From: Shewanella halifaxensis HAW-EB4 | GTDB taxonomy: Bacteria; Pseudomonadota; Gammaproteobacteria; Enterobacterales; Shewanellaceae | Reading direction: 5' to 3' | Length of the DNA stretch: 64,000 bases | NCBI RefSeq assembly: GCF_000019185.1 | Contig: NC_010334.1 | Span: 4,092,001-4,156,000, forward strand | In this document: in pieces, positions 27,531-36,344 of the stretch | Numbering within the stretch: the first letter of the stretch is position 1 | How the letters are laid out: each line of letters starts with the position of its first letter | Program-made: the position numbers and the translations under genes | Notes under the pieces: model-generated | The model's input: the letters and a program-made list of their open reading frames with translations, nothing else | Databases searched by the model: none | What the model was told of the DNA's origin: nothing

Positions 27531-27679
27531 AAGAATTTTCTAATCCGAACAGTTTTGTCATTAGTTTTTCTCATTATCAATATGTAAACTTTTTACATAA
27601 AAACAACTATCCAGCAAGATCCAAAATCAAGCCCATGAAATTAAAGACTTATTTAGTTCTCACTAATGATTTGTAATTG

Positions 27680-28900
27680 TTAGTTTTCGCTGCGCTTGCA
27701 CAACCCCGGTAGATGACTCTTGTTGCCTAACGCCTGTTGAATAAACAGTGTTTTCAATGGCGCAAAATTGTCGACGATATTTAGGCCCAGATCGCGGATG
27801 GCTTTCTTAAGCGGATTACCGCCTTGGAATAACCTTTTAAAGCCCTCCATCACGGTGATCATCTCTAGCGCCTCGGCTTTACGCCAGCGCTCTAGCTCCC
27901 GTAGATGACGGTAATCACCGATATCTTTGCCCTGCTGTTTTAGCTCGCTGACCACCTCCACTATGCTGGCGGCATCGAGGAAGCCTAAGTTGACTCCTTG
28001 GCCTGCTAGCGGATGAATGGTATGCGCCGCATCGCCTGCGAGCAACAAACGTGGTCTGGCAAAATGACGCGCATAACGCATGCGTAATGGAAAGGATTGG
28101 CGCTCACTCTCGAGGCTGCACATACCAAGACGACCATCAAAAGTGGTGGTTAAAGCGCGCTCAAAGCTCACCTTATCTAATGCGAGTAGCTCTTTGGCTT
28201 TATCGGGAGACACCGACCAGACGATTGAGCAGAGATTTTTTTCATATAGAGGCAGAAAGGCCAATGGGCCTTCGTTGTCGAATACTTGTCTTGCAGTGTT
28301 ACCATGAGGCAACTCGGTGCGAATAGTGGCCACTATCGCGTGGTGGTTATAATCCCAGAAGGTCATCGGGATTTTACACTGTTCACGTACCCAAGAATTT
28401 GCGCCATCGGCGGCAACCACCAATGCAGCACTGACATTGTCGCCGTTATCTAAGGTTAACCAAGCCTCACGCTCACCGAAAGCGATGCGCTCTAAACGTT
28501 GGTTTTGGATATAGGTCAACTCGCTCAGTTCAGATGCGCGCTCGGCCAATGCGAAAGCGATAGCATCGTTTTCGATAATCGAGCCAAGATGAGTTTCACT
28601 CAGGGAGTGGGCGTCGAAATCGATTTTACCTAGGCTGTCTTTGTCCCACACCTGCATTTTTTGGTAAGGACTCACTCGGGCTGCAGCCAAGTAAGGCCAA
28701 GCCCCTAAGTTAGTTATTAGTTGCTGACTGGCCTTATTGATGGCGCTAACTCTGAGTCTTGGTTCGCCCGATACCGCTTGGGTTTGACCCGCATCGATCA
28801 CTACGACTTTAATGCCTTCCATCGCTAAACCAATAGCCGTAGCAAGGCCAACCATGCCTCCACCAACGATTGCGACATCATAAGTTTGTGTGCTTAACAT
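27680..28900 (-). CDS. ubiI: Ubiquinone biosynthesis hydroxylase UbiI (VisC family)
   Basis: The 406-residue FAD monooxygenase belongs to the UbiH/UbiF/UbiI family, predicted to hydroxylate C5 of the ubiquinone ring. The N-terminal dinucleotide-binding motif is DVAIVGGGMVGLATAIGLA (about 8-26). The second FAD motif is RLLLAGDAAHTIHPLAGQGVNLGF (about 284-307), with the family DG-type motif VVAADGANSWVR between. It follows ubiH by 96 nt and precedes gcvT, the same order as in E. coli. Choice of UbiI over UbiF rests on this context. Confidence 0.88.
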   Translation of the reverse strand: MLSTQTYDVAIVGGGMVGLATAIGLAMEGIKVVVIDAGQTQAVSGEPRLRVSAINKASQQLITNLGAWPYLAAARVSPYQKMQVWDKDSLGKIDFDAHSLSETHLGSIIENDAIAFALAERASELSELTYIQNQRLERIAFGEREAWLTLDNGDNVSAALVVAADGANSWVREQCKIPMTFWDYNHHAIVATIRTELPHGNTARQVFDNEGPLAFLPLYEKNLCSIVWSVSPDKAKELLALDKVSFERALTTTFDGRLGMCSLESERQSFPLRMRYARHFARPRLLLAGDAAHTIHPLAGQGVNLGFLDAASIVEVVSELKQQGKDIGDYRHLRELERWRKAEALEMITVMEGFKRLFQGGNPLKKAIRDLGLNIVDNFAPLKTLFIQQALGNKSHLPGLCKRSEN

Positions 28901-28996
28901 CTTGTACCCTTACTCAATAAAAACGGCTTTTGACCTAAAAAACACGATTAACCCTAGTGTTTAACTGGCGCGTAGAATGTCCAACCACGCGAGTCG

Positions 28997-30349
28997 CTAG
29001 CTTTGGATCCAGCCCATCGCCTTTTGCGCCACCGGTGTTTTAAGTGATGGCAACCAAGACAGCAATCGCAGCCCAAGGTTACGGCCAATGACTAATGGCC
29101 AATGATCATTTGAAAATCCGCGCACTAAGAATTCAATACTGTTCATAGTGCCTTGCCTGTCGGCGTTACGGCGCTCAAGGTAGGCATGGGTTAACGCTGC
29201 ACTGCCAAGATCGACAGTCGGTTGTGACTCACCTTCTGGGTTAGTACATTCTGAGTTAGCAAGCGCTAACTTAGTTAACTCTTTTTCAATAACGTCAATC
29301 AAGCACACCACATCGCGTAGGCCTAAGTTAAAGCCTTGGCCCGCAATCGGATGCAGGGTTTGCGCCGCGTTGCCCAAAAATACCGTGCGATGGTAGATAG
29401 GCCGTGGCATATACGATAACAATAGCGGGTAACTAAAACGGTTGCCGATATCGATAAAGCGCCCGGCTCGATAGCCAAAGGCTTGCTGTAGTTGCTCAAT
29501 AAATTCCGCTCTAGGTGCGGTTAATAGTCGCTCGGCATCTGCTGGCGGTAATGCCCACACTAAAGAGAGGCGTGAATCGCTCTGGCTGTCTGCCATTGGC
29601 AGCAATGCCAATGGGCCGGTTTGGGTAAAGCGCTCATAGGCCCAGCCTTGATGTGGCTGCTCGGTGTGAATATTGGTGATAATCGCGCTCTGGCCAAAAT
29701 CAATCTGCTCAAGTGGTAGCTTAAAGGCTTGGCGTACCTTGGAGTTAACGCCATCGGCAGCAACAACCAATTTAGCTGCGATCTGCTGGCCATCTTCGAG
29801 GGTCAGCAGTTGTGAGTCCATGCGCGCCTCGACACTTTGCAACTTATTGGGGCAATAGAGGGCGATATCACTTTTTTCTAGCAGACTAAACAGCTTGTTA
29901 CCCACCGCCTCAAGCTCGACCACTTGGCCTAAGTACGGCAGATGGAACGACTCGCTGTTAAGCTCTGTCATGCCGAAGTGGCCACGATCTGATACATGAA
30001 TATTGCTAATGGGCGTTGCCAATGACTCGAGGTGCTGCCACAGATCTAGCTGCTGTAACTGGAAGATAGAGCCATGGGAGATAGCGATTGAGCGGGCATC
30101 AAACCCTGGGTGTTCATCACTTGGCTTGTGGGCCTCGATTAAGGCGATTTTAAGTGGCTTTTGTTCAGCGCTTTGGCCAAGCTCTTTGGTAATTTTTTTT
30201 GTAAGCTGGGCCAGCCCCAAGGCCAAGGTTGCCCCCGCCATTGCACCGCCGACAATGGCGATGTCGACTTGATTGATCTCAGTAGCCGCTGCCGCAGAGA
30301 GAGGAGCTGTTATGTTCGCTACATCAGAGCATTCGTTAGGATTAGCCAT
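28997..30349 (-). CDS. ubiH: 2-octaprenyl-6-methoxyphenol hydroxylase UbiH
   Basis: The 450-residue FAD-dependent hydroxylase of ubiquinone synthesis shares its fold and motifs with the next gene: DIAIVGGAMAGATLALGLA (about 30-48), VVAADGVNSKVR and RTVFLGNAAQTLHPIAGQGFNLGL. It is longer than E. coli UbiH (about 392), with an N-terminal extension of about 25 residues and an insert near residues 350-385 (TKLALANSECTNPEGESQPT). It lies between ygfB and ubiI. The pepP gene that separates ygfB from ubiH in E. coli is absent here. Confidence 0.88.
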   Translation of the reverse strand: MANPNECSDVANITAPLSAAAATEINQVDIAIVGGAMAGATLALGLAQLTKKITKELGQSAEQKPLKIALIEAHKPSDEHPGFDARSIAISHGSIFQLQQLDLWQHLESLATPISNIHVSDRGHFGMTELNSESFHLPYLGQVVELEAVGNKLFSLLEKSDIALYCPNKLQSVEARMDSQLLTLEDGQQIAAKLVVAADGVNSKVRQAFKLPLEQIDFGQSAIITNIHTEQPHQGWAYERFTQTGPLALLPMADSQSDSRLSLVWALPPADAERLLTAPRAEFIEQLQQAFGYRAGRFIDIGNRFSYPLLLSYMPRPIYHRTVFLGNAAQTLHPIAGQGFNLGLRDVVCLIDVIEKELTKLALANSECTNPEGESQPTVDLGSAALTHAYLERRNADRQGTMNSIEFLVRGFSNDHWPLVIGRNLGLRLLSWLPSLKTPVAQKAMGWIQS

Positions 30350-30444
30350 GAGTTTATTGACCCAATAACAAATTTAGTTGGTAGTGTTGCTGATACAAAA
30401 ACCGCCATGGCAAATAACTGCGATGACGGTATTGGGTACGAGTT

Positions 30445-31020
30445 TTAGTGAAGTACGCCCACATCGATGGGCTCGTCATCATCAACCGCGGGACCAAACT
30501 CGGCGTAGCACATTAAGGCGGCCATACGAGTGAACTCCATCAACTCGATGAGTGCCGCTTCTGACTCTTCGTCTTCACCAACATCAAACTCGACTTGGGC
30601 GATTTCAGACAAGTCTTGAATGACTTCACGTACATCTAGTGGTGCTTGATTAAGTTTAGGTTGGATAATCGCAATACCCGTTAGAAAGCTTTGCACCCAA
30701 AGTGATAATGCTTCGACACGCTTTGAAAGCGTCTCTTCCTCTTCGGGTAGCATTGGGCTAAAGCCAAAGTCAGTATCCGACAGACGGGTGACCGCATCTT
30801 GGTATAGCTCTTCAATCAGTGCTTGTAGCTCACTAGGTAGTGCTTGACCGTCGTTCATTAACTCAAGCAAAGGTTGGGTCCAACCCGAGGCGTTTTGCTC
30901 TACCCCTCCACAAATTAGCCCGACAAGAGCACCATGAACTTCGACAGGGTGCTGACCAATTTCAGCAGCATTAAGTGCTGCAAGTAATTTATCCATGCGC
31001 AATGTAGGGAGGCTCGCCAT
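30445..31020 (-). CDS. ygfB: YgfB/YecA family (UPF0149) protein
   Basis: The 191-residue acidic helical protein belongs to UPF0149. It contains EVHGALVGLICGGVEQNASGW near the N-terminus and the family segment LWVQSFLTGIA in the middle. The C-terminus is very acidic and ends DDDEPIDVGVLH. Family members are cytoplasmic; E. coli YgfB affects stress and antibiotic responses, but the biochemical role is not settled. It is first in the minus-strand run ygfB-ubiH-ubiI and divergent from zapA, as in other gammaproteobacteria. Confidence 0.9.
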   Translation of the reverse strand: MASLPTLRMDKLLAALNAAEIGQHPVEVHGALVGLICGGVEQNASGWTQPLLELMNDGQALPSELQALIEELYQDAVTRLSDTDFGFSPMLPEEEETLSKRVEALSLWVQSFLTGIAIIQPKLNQAPLDVREVIQDLSEIAQVEFDVGEDEESEAALIELMEFTRMAALMCYAEFGPAVDDDEPIDVGVLH

Positions 31021-31437
31021 AAAGTGTTATCCAATCACAAAATTTACTGTTGTTCATGCTAGCAGAAGTGGTGAGCTCGACCAAGAGTCGTGATAATAAA
31101 GTCTGTAAAACTATGTGGAATAAACCACAAATTCAGCTATCGACCAATAGTCAGATAGGATCTGACTCATTCACAACACATTTGCTCAAAGCCCGTCCCC
31201 TTGCTCAAAGTAGAAGTGCAGTCGCTATGATGGGGCAATTAGGAAGCGGTTAACATTTAACAGTTAAGTAAGTACTTAATTACTTTATTAATACAAAGTG
31301 GTTTATGTTTATACGCCAAAGGCGATCTAAACAACAATTAATCTAAACTCTGGCAGTTTGCACGCCGATCGTGTTGCACTTTGCTATTTAGACCGATATA
31401 GTCCGCTCAAGTACACGGTTAAAGGATTCTTCTCGGG

Positions 31438-31758
31438 ATGAGTAGCAAGGCGATTGAAATTACCCTTATGGGTCGTACCTACTCTATTGCTTGTCCACAA
31501 GGACAAGAAGCTGCGCTTAGGCATGTAGCTAATAATCTCGAAAAACAATTAACCTCGCTAAAGGCGCGTACCAATAACATTAGCCGTGAAGAAATCGCTA
31601 TTATGGCGGCATTAAATATCGGTTATGAGCTGTTAGAAGAACAGCAAAAGAATCAAGATTATATCAGGCAAATGGATAATAAAATCGGTTTGCTGCAGTC
31701 AACACTTGAAGACGCACTCGTAGAGCGCGCTACAAAACCTGACGAAAAAAAGTTATAA
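31438..31758 (+). CDS. zapA: Cell division protein ZapA
   Basis: The 106-residue cytoplasmic protein binds FtsZ and bundles protofilaments at the division ring. It shows the N-terminal domain (KAIEITLMGRTYSIACPQGQE) and a C-terminal coiled coil (residues about 60-98, EEQQKNQDYIRQMDNKIGLLQ). It is divergent from ygfB across a 417-nt spacer and is followed at once by 6S RNA, a conserved gammaproteobacterial arrangement. Confidence 0.95.
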   Translation: MSSKAIEITLMGRTYSIACPQGQEAALRHVANNLEKQLTSLKARTNNISREEIAIMAALNIGYELLEEQQKNQDYIRQMDNKIGLLQSTLEDALVERATKPDEKKL

Positions 31759-31839
31759 TAGAGTTTGCTTAATAAGCAGCTTAAAAAAGTTTTATCGTAA
31801 GCCCATTTAGGTCAGCCGACTGGTTTACGAACACAAGTT

Positions 31840-32022
31840 TTGCTCCCTGGGGTATTCGCTAGCTGGTAATGTCCCTGTGCCGATACTTACAAACCCAGGG
31901 TGAATGTTTTACTGACATTGTGCAAGCTCGGCTCGTACCGAGAAGCCTTAGGAAGCATTCATTTACCCGCCTTGAACCTACGGTTCAAGGGCTACACCAG
32001 CGGTCGGTATTCTGGGGAGCAA
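31840..32022 (+). ncRNA. ssrS: 6S RNA
   Basis: The RNA, about 183 nt, regulates sigma-70 RNA polymerase in stationary phase. Its ends pair (TTGCTCCC at 31840 with GGGGAGCAA at 32014). The internal segments match E. coli 6S closely, notably GCTCGGCTCGTACCGAGAAG and CCTTGAACC...GGTTCAAGGG near the 3' side. It lies directly after zapA, its usual place. The ends are estimated from the closing stem. Confidence 0.93.
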
Positions 32023-32036
32023 TTCAATTTACAGTA

Positions 32037-32064
32037 AGCCATCTCACTTGAGGTGGCTTTTTTG
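32037..32064 (+). terminator. Terminator of 6S RNA transcript
   Basis: A 9-bp stem (32037-32045 with 32050-32058) with a 4-nt loop is followed by six T. Confidence 0.88.
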
Positions 32065-32391
32065 TATGTGCACTTTCTATTTTAAATCGTGTTTTTAGCG
32101 AACCGCTTAAATCCTTACGAACAGTTTCTTATATCTGTCGCTCAAGAACTAACAACAGAATAACCTCGTAAAGGAGCTGCATACTTTAGTCAACATACTG
32201 ACAATGCTAGTGATTTTGACAGATAATCGCTATTCACATGTCACATTATGTAAAATCCGCATAGCTCAAAATTAAATCAACCCATTTATTATCAGCAACT
32301 TACATTAAGTGGCCGTCTATATCAGCCGTTGTGCTTAAGATTCATTTCGAGTATAAAGCCCGAATAATTAATAACTTATAATTTCGGGATT

Positions 32392-33852
32392 ATGGCAAGT
32401 TACATACAAGCCCCTCGCCGTTACTACACGGTACTGCTCATTGCACTTTTCGCTCTTATTGGTTGTCAATCAACCCCCGAGGTACCACCTGCACCAGCAA
32501 AGGTTATTCCCCATGCGTTAAGCCACCTGCCTTTCGATGTCAAAGTGGATGGTGCCGATATTGTCGATATTCAATTAGCACTAGGCGATCGCAACTTATA
32601 CCTAAGCGATAATGGCCATATTAAAATGGTGTCAATTGCTCAGTGTCCGTTGGATATCTCAGCGCACCGTGGTGACTTTCGCTTGCCAGAAAGCAGCGAC
32701 CTTGCCATCGCATCAGCCCTATTTGATAACTACAACAGTGTCGAAATCGATGTCATGCAATTAGGCGATGGCACTTGGGTTAACCATCATGATAGCCAAA
32801 CAGGACGAGCTACTGTTTATTACACCGGTGAGCGCTACAAGCTTGAGCGCATGAACTTCAAGCAGTATGCCAAGCTAAAGCTACGCCAAAAGGGCTCCAA
32901 TGAATTGCTAGATAGGCGGCCTATTACTGCCTATGAGGCCTTTACCACTTTTGCAGCTTATCGCTCTTATGATCAACTGCTAAACGTAGAGATTAAGTCT
33001 GAAGCTAATGGCCATGAGTTAGTCGAGCTCGATAATATGTTGCGCCAAACCATTGGTCAGGGCGGCTTTTACTACTCAGCATCCGATCTTGAAATGCTAG
33101 AAAAGCTTCGTGGAATTAACCCACGAGTCTACTTAGGCTTTGTTCAAGGTGCACACCCAACCAGTGTCGATAAAGTCACAGCCGATCTACGCCGCGGCGC
33201 GCAAAACGATGACTACTACTTAGATAACCAAAAGAGTATCGAGTTTGCCGGTAAATATGGCACTAAACGTTATCGCTCTCGCTATAAAAACTACGCCTCA
33301 CTTGCTGGTATTAAAAAGCTCAATGACAAGCTAGGTAATAACGCTGGTTTGCACTTAGATATTCGCAGTTTTATGCAAAACACTAGCGTTCTAAACAGTG
33401 CGCACCGTTATGGCATGAAAGTGTATACCTACACGATCAACGGCACCGATTATCATCAGTCGCAACTAAAGCGTTTGGCTAAATCAAAGCTACCTGATGG
33501 CGTTATTGTCGACACCACACCTTATAAAATCTGCCAAAAGTTATTTAATCCTGCCGTGCCTAAAAAACGCTATCAACCGCTAACCGCTTCGGGCAAGTAT
33601 ATCGCCTCGCTACCAAGCGACGCTGACTTTGACCGCTTTAACGAAATGCTAGGCTATCAACAAGAAGGCTATTACATCTCGTTAAATTCAGGCCTTAAAG
33701 CGATTGCTAGCGCTAAAGCCAAACCTAAAAAAGTCAACAAGCAGACTCACGCCAATAATCCACATGGTTTCCCAACCATTGTTGATGAAAAAATTGAAAC
33801 CACTAATAGCAAGACCATTATTTTAACTCTACCAAGTAATAACAATGACTGA
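32392..33852 (+). CDS. Lipoprotein with glycerophosphodiester phosphodiesterase-like domain
   Basis: The 486-residue protein has a lipobox LIGC (Cys25), so it is membrane anchored. The GDPD TIM-barrel signature is present: AHRGDFRLPES (His92, Arg93, like HRG...PENT), then EIDVMQLGDGTW (Glu118, Asp120) and NHHD (132-135). The catalytic His pair and metal-binding acids are therefore kept. The expected activity is cleavage of glycerophosphodiesters or a related phosphodiester, outside the cytoplasm. The C-terminal part (after about 385) is lower in complexity and family-specific. Its end overlaps the next gene by 8 nt, so the two are co-translated. Confidence 0.82.
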   Translation: MASYIQAPRRYYTVLLIALFALIGCQSTPEVPPAPAKVIPHALSHLPFDVKVDGADIVDIQLALGDRNLYLSDNGHIKMVSIAQCPLDISAHRGDFRLPESSDLAIASALFDNYNSVEIDVMQLGDGTWVNHHDSQTGRATVYYTGERYKLERMNFKQYAKLKLRQKGSNELLDRRPITAYEAFTTFAAYRSYDQLLNVEIKSEANGHELVELDNMLRQTIGQGGFYYSASDLEMLEKLRGINPRVYLGFVQGAHPTSVDKVTADLRRGAQNDDYYLDNQKSIEFAGKYGTKRYRSRYKNYASLAGIKKLNDKLGNNAGLHLDIRSFMQNTSVLNSAHRYGMKVYTYTINGTDYHQSQLKRLAKSKLPDGVIVDTTPYKICQKLFNPAVPKKRYQPLTASGKYIASLPSDADFDRFNEMLGYQQEGYYISLNSGLKAIASAKAKPKKVNKQTHANNPHGFPTIVDEKIETTNSKTIILTLPSNNND

Positions 33853-36319
33853 TAAAAAACACAGCCCATTTGCCACCGGTTTATTAAAATCGGCGCCAAC
33901 GCAAACTAAAATGGCGCAAGCAGAAAAACAACTGCAAAAAGTGCAAAAAAAGCAGCAGTCGGCAGCTGCCAAACAACAAAAGCAGCAAAAAGTAGAGCAG
34001 CAGATCGCGATTACCGGAAAACCATTTTGGTGGTTGATGACCATGTTCATCTGCTCTGTGGTTTACCTGTTTCCAGAGGCGATATTCAACGCCGCTTTAA
34101 CGGATGTCGCTGGCGGTCGTAACGCTAGCCATGATGACTTGCGCGCAGTCGAGCTTTTTGGCCGAACCATTAGTGGTATCGGCGTTACCTTGCTACTGGC
34201 AGACATGCTACTGAGTGGCAAACGTGTGGCACGAGTTGGCCACGCTTTAGGCTATTTCAGCCTCATTGCGGTACTTGTGTGGCCTACGGTATTTTTTGGC
34301 CAAAAATGGTTGGTGGATAAATTTATCATCGATGCATCTACGCCAGCAGAGCGCCAACAAGCGTATCTTTCACAGGTATTACGTAGCGCGCTAATCGAAA
34401 AGTCGATTCAGTTTGAAGGCATAAACTACGACCCAGACACCGCTCACAGCAGCACCGAAAAAGCCTTTTTATCTGTGTTTGGTGGCTTAGTCTATGCCGA
34501 CGATAAACTGGTTGATGAGCTATCGCAGAAAAAGCGCATGATCATGGAAAAATTTGTCCGTGATAAAGCCATGTCTAACTTTGATACTCACTATCAAGAT
34601 TACGACGACTTCCGCCAAACCCTGCGCGGCAAGTACCAAGAGTATGCAGATGGTTCAGCTAAGTACAACCGAGCAGTTGCCAGCGCACCTGAGCGCTCAG
34701 ATGAGTATTGGCTAGACACTCAAAACCAAGTGAAGCAAGGTTGGGAGAAGTATCAAAAAGGCGTTACCGCCTATGAAGCTAGAGTTGAATCTCGAGCCCA
34801 AAAAATTGCGCCGAAACTTTATGACTATTTCGAACGTCGTAACGAGTGCCGTGAGAGGAAGGGCAACAGTCGTAATAGCTGTTATGAGCGTTTACAAGCA
34901 AACTACGACCGCGAAATTGAAAAATTAAGTATTCCTTATATTCCAGCAGACGACTGGCTTATTCGTGAAGAGATCTCTACCTCTGAAAATGTCGGTAACT
35001 CAATCATTGCAGGTGTCATGACCTTAGGGTTATTTACCGCCATGCAGGCCGTTGACGCTGCAACCGGTGGCGATGCGGGTTTGAAAGATCACCGTATGGT
35101 ATACACCAACGATGTGAACCACTATAAGAACGTATTGATGGTAAAGATGGAGCCTGACTTTATAAAAGAGTCTGGCGGTTACCCGTTAGGTATTAACTCA
35201 CTGCACACCTTTAGAGTGCACGAACTTACTAGCGTTAAAGTGAATAAAAAGCTTAAACAGAAGGGCTTAAATTTACCGACAACTTGGTCTATTACCGACC
35301 GTTTAACCTTCGATAAAGCCGTCGCCAGCAAAGTGCGTCAACAGGCCGATGTTGAATGGCGCAAAAATATGCGCGCTAAAAATACTGAGATGTCGCCAAA
35401 CCTCAGTTGGCAGCAATTCCAACGTCATCATGAAATTCAGCAGCGCATTGAACAGCGTATGGGCGAGTTATACGTCAAGCCAACCTTAGCCGACTGGAAC
35501 AACCGTCAGTTTAAGCAGCAGATCATTGAGCCCAATATTCAGCGTAAGACCACTGAATACATCAATGTATTAGAAGCCCAGCAAGCAGAGTTTGCCGATG
35601 GCGGTAAATTTGCTGCAACGGGTAAGTCGGCGCTACGAGCAACCATTATTCCGCCTATTTCAATGTCAATAAGCTTAGCCTTAGTACTGCTTACGGTACT
35701 TAAACTGCCAATGAAACTGGTGGAGTTAGTGCAAGCTAAACAGGCAAAATCTAAAGCTGATGATGAAGCTGAAAACGCAGCTAAACCCTATATCAAACCT
35801 GCTGTAACCATCGCCTTATTAGCCTGTATTTTTGTGGTGCCTTTATCTATTGGTGGTAATAAATACACCCTAGATGACTCGGCGATGAATTACTTCTTTG
35901 AGCAAATGGAGAATAACGATTCGGCCAGTGTTTCCTACGCTTTAAAGTGGCTTCTTGTCACCCAACCCCTGGTGCAACCTATTGGTACATCATTAGATAA
36001 CGCCCTTAAAATGACCCAAGGTTTCCACGCTATTAGTGAACCATTAAACCGTTTCGATTTAACGGTGCTGCCAGAGCATGATGAAGTGGTCACCACACAA
36101 AGCACAACAGCTAAGCCTAGCTTAACCCTGCCATTAACCATTAATACCAACGTGGATAATGCCAGAATTTCGGTGATGAATATTAAGCCAAAATATCAGC
36201 CAGGAATGCAACTTCCGCCCGGTGGCTATGACATCAAAGTAAACGCACCAGGCTACCAAGACCTGCGTCAATGGGTGTACCTCAAAGCTGACCAAACCCA
36301 GTTTAACCTTAAGTTTTAA
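33845..36319 (+). CDS. Large membrane protein with C-terminal PEGA-like domain, unknown function
   Basis: The product has 824 residues. The N-terminus (about 20-52) is a Lys/Gln-rich predicted coiled coil. Hydrophobic helices lie at about 60-78, 108-124, 133-152, 600-620 and 651-670. Between them is a large hydrophilic region (about 160-590) that is helical, charged and of unknown fold. The end (about 764-824) resembles a PEGA domain, with LPPGGYDIKVNAPGY followed by a WVYLKAD strand; PEGA domains are typical of surface or envelope proteins. It is co-translated with the GDPD-like gene and 25 nt from the next one. No overall homologue is recognised. Confidence 0.75.
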   Translation: MTDKKHSPFATGLLKSAPTQTKMAQAEKQLQKVQKKQQSAAAKQQKQQKVEQQIAITGKPFWWLMTMFICSVVYLFPEAIFNAALTDVAGGRNASHDDLRAVELFGRTISGIGVTLLLADMLLSGKRVARVGHALGYFSLIAVLVWPTVFFGQKWLVDKFIIDASTPAERQQAYLSQVLRSALIEKSIQFEGINYDPDTAHSSTEKAFLSVFGGLVYADDKLVDELSQKKRMIMEKFVRDKAMSNFDTHYQDYDDFRQTLRGKYQEYADGSAKYNRAVASAPERSDEYWLDTQNQVKQGWEKYQKGVTAYEARVESRAQKIAPKLYDYFERRNECRERKGNSRNSCYERLQANYDREIEKLSIPYIPADDWLIREEISTSENVGNSIIAGVMTLGLFTAMQAVDAATGGDAGLKDHRMVYTNDVNHYKNVLMVKMEPDFIKESGGYPLGINSLHTFRVHELTSVKVNKKLKQKGLNLPTTWSITDRLTFDKAVASKVRQQADVEWRKNMRAKNTEMSPNLSWQQFQRHHEIQQRIEQRMGELYVKPTLADWNNRQFKQQIIEPNIQRKTTEYINVLEAQQAEFADGGKFAATGKSALRATIIPPISMSISLALVLLTVLKLPMKLVELVQAKQAKSKADDEAENAAKPYIKPAVTIALLACIFVVPLSIGGNKYTLDDSAMNYFFEQMENNDSASVSYALKWLLVTQPLVQPIGTSLDNALKMTQGFHAISEPLNRFDLTVLPEHDEVVTTQSTTAKPSLTLPLTINTNVDNARISVMNIKPKYQPGMQLPPGGYDIKVNAPGYQDLRQWVYLKADQTQFNLKF

Positions 36320-36344
36320 CGCGTGATTTTATAGGAAGTATCAG

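Noticed and set aside
27362..27660. Glycine riboswitch before gcvT
   Set aside because: I looked for the conserved GGAGAG and CCGAAGG-type helices of the glycine aptamer and did not find them.
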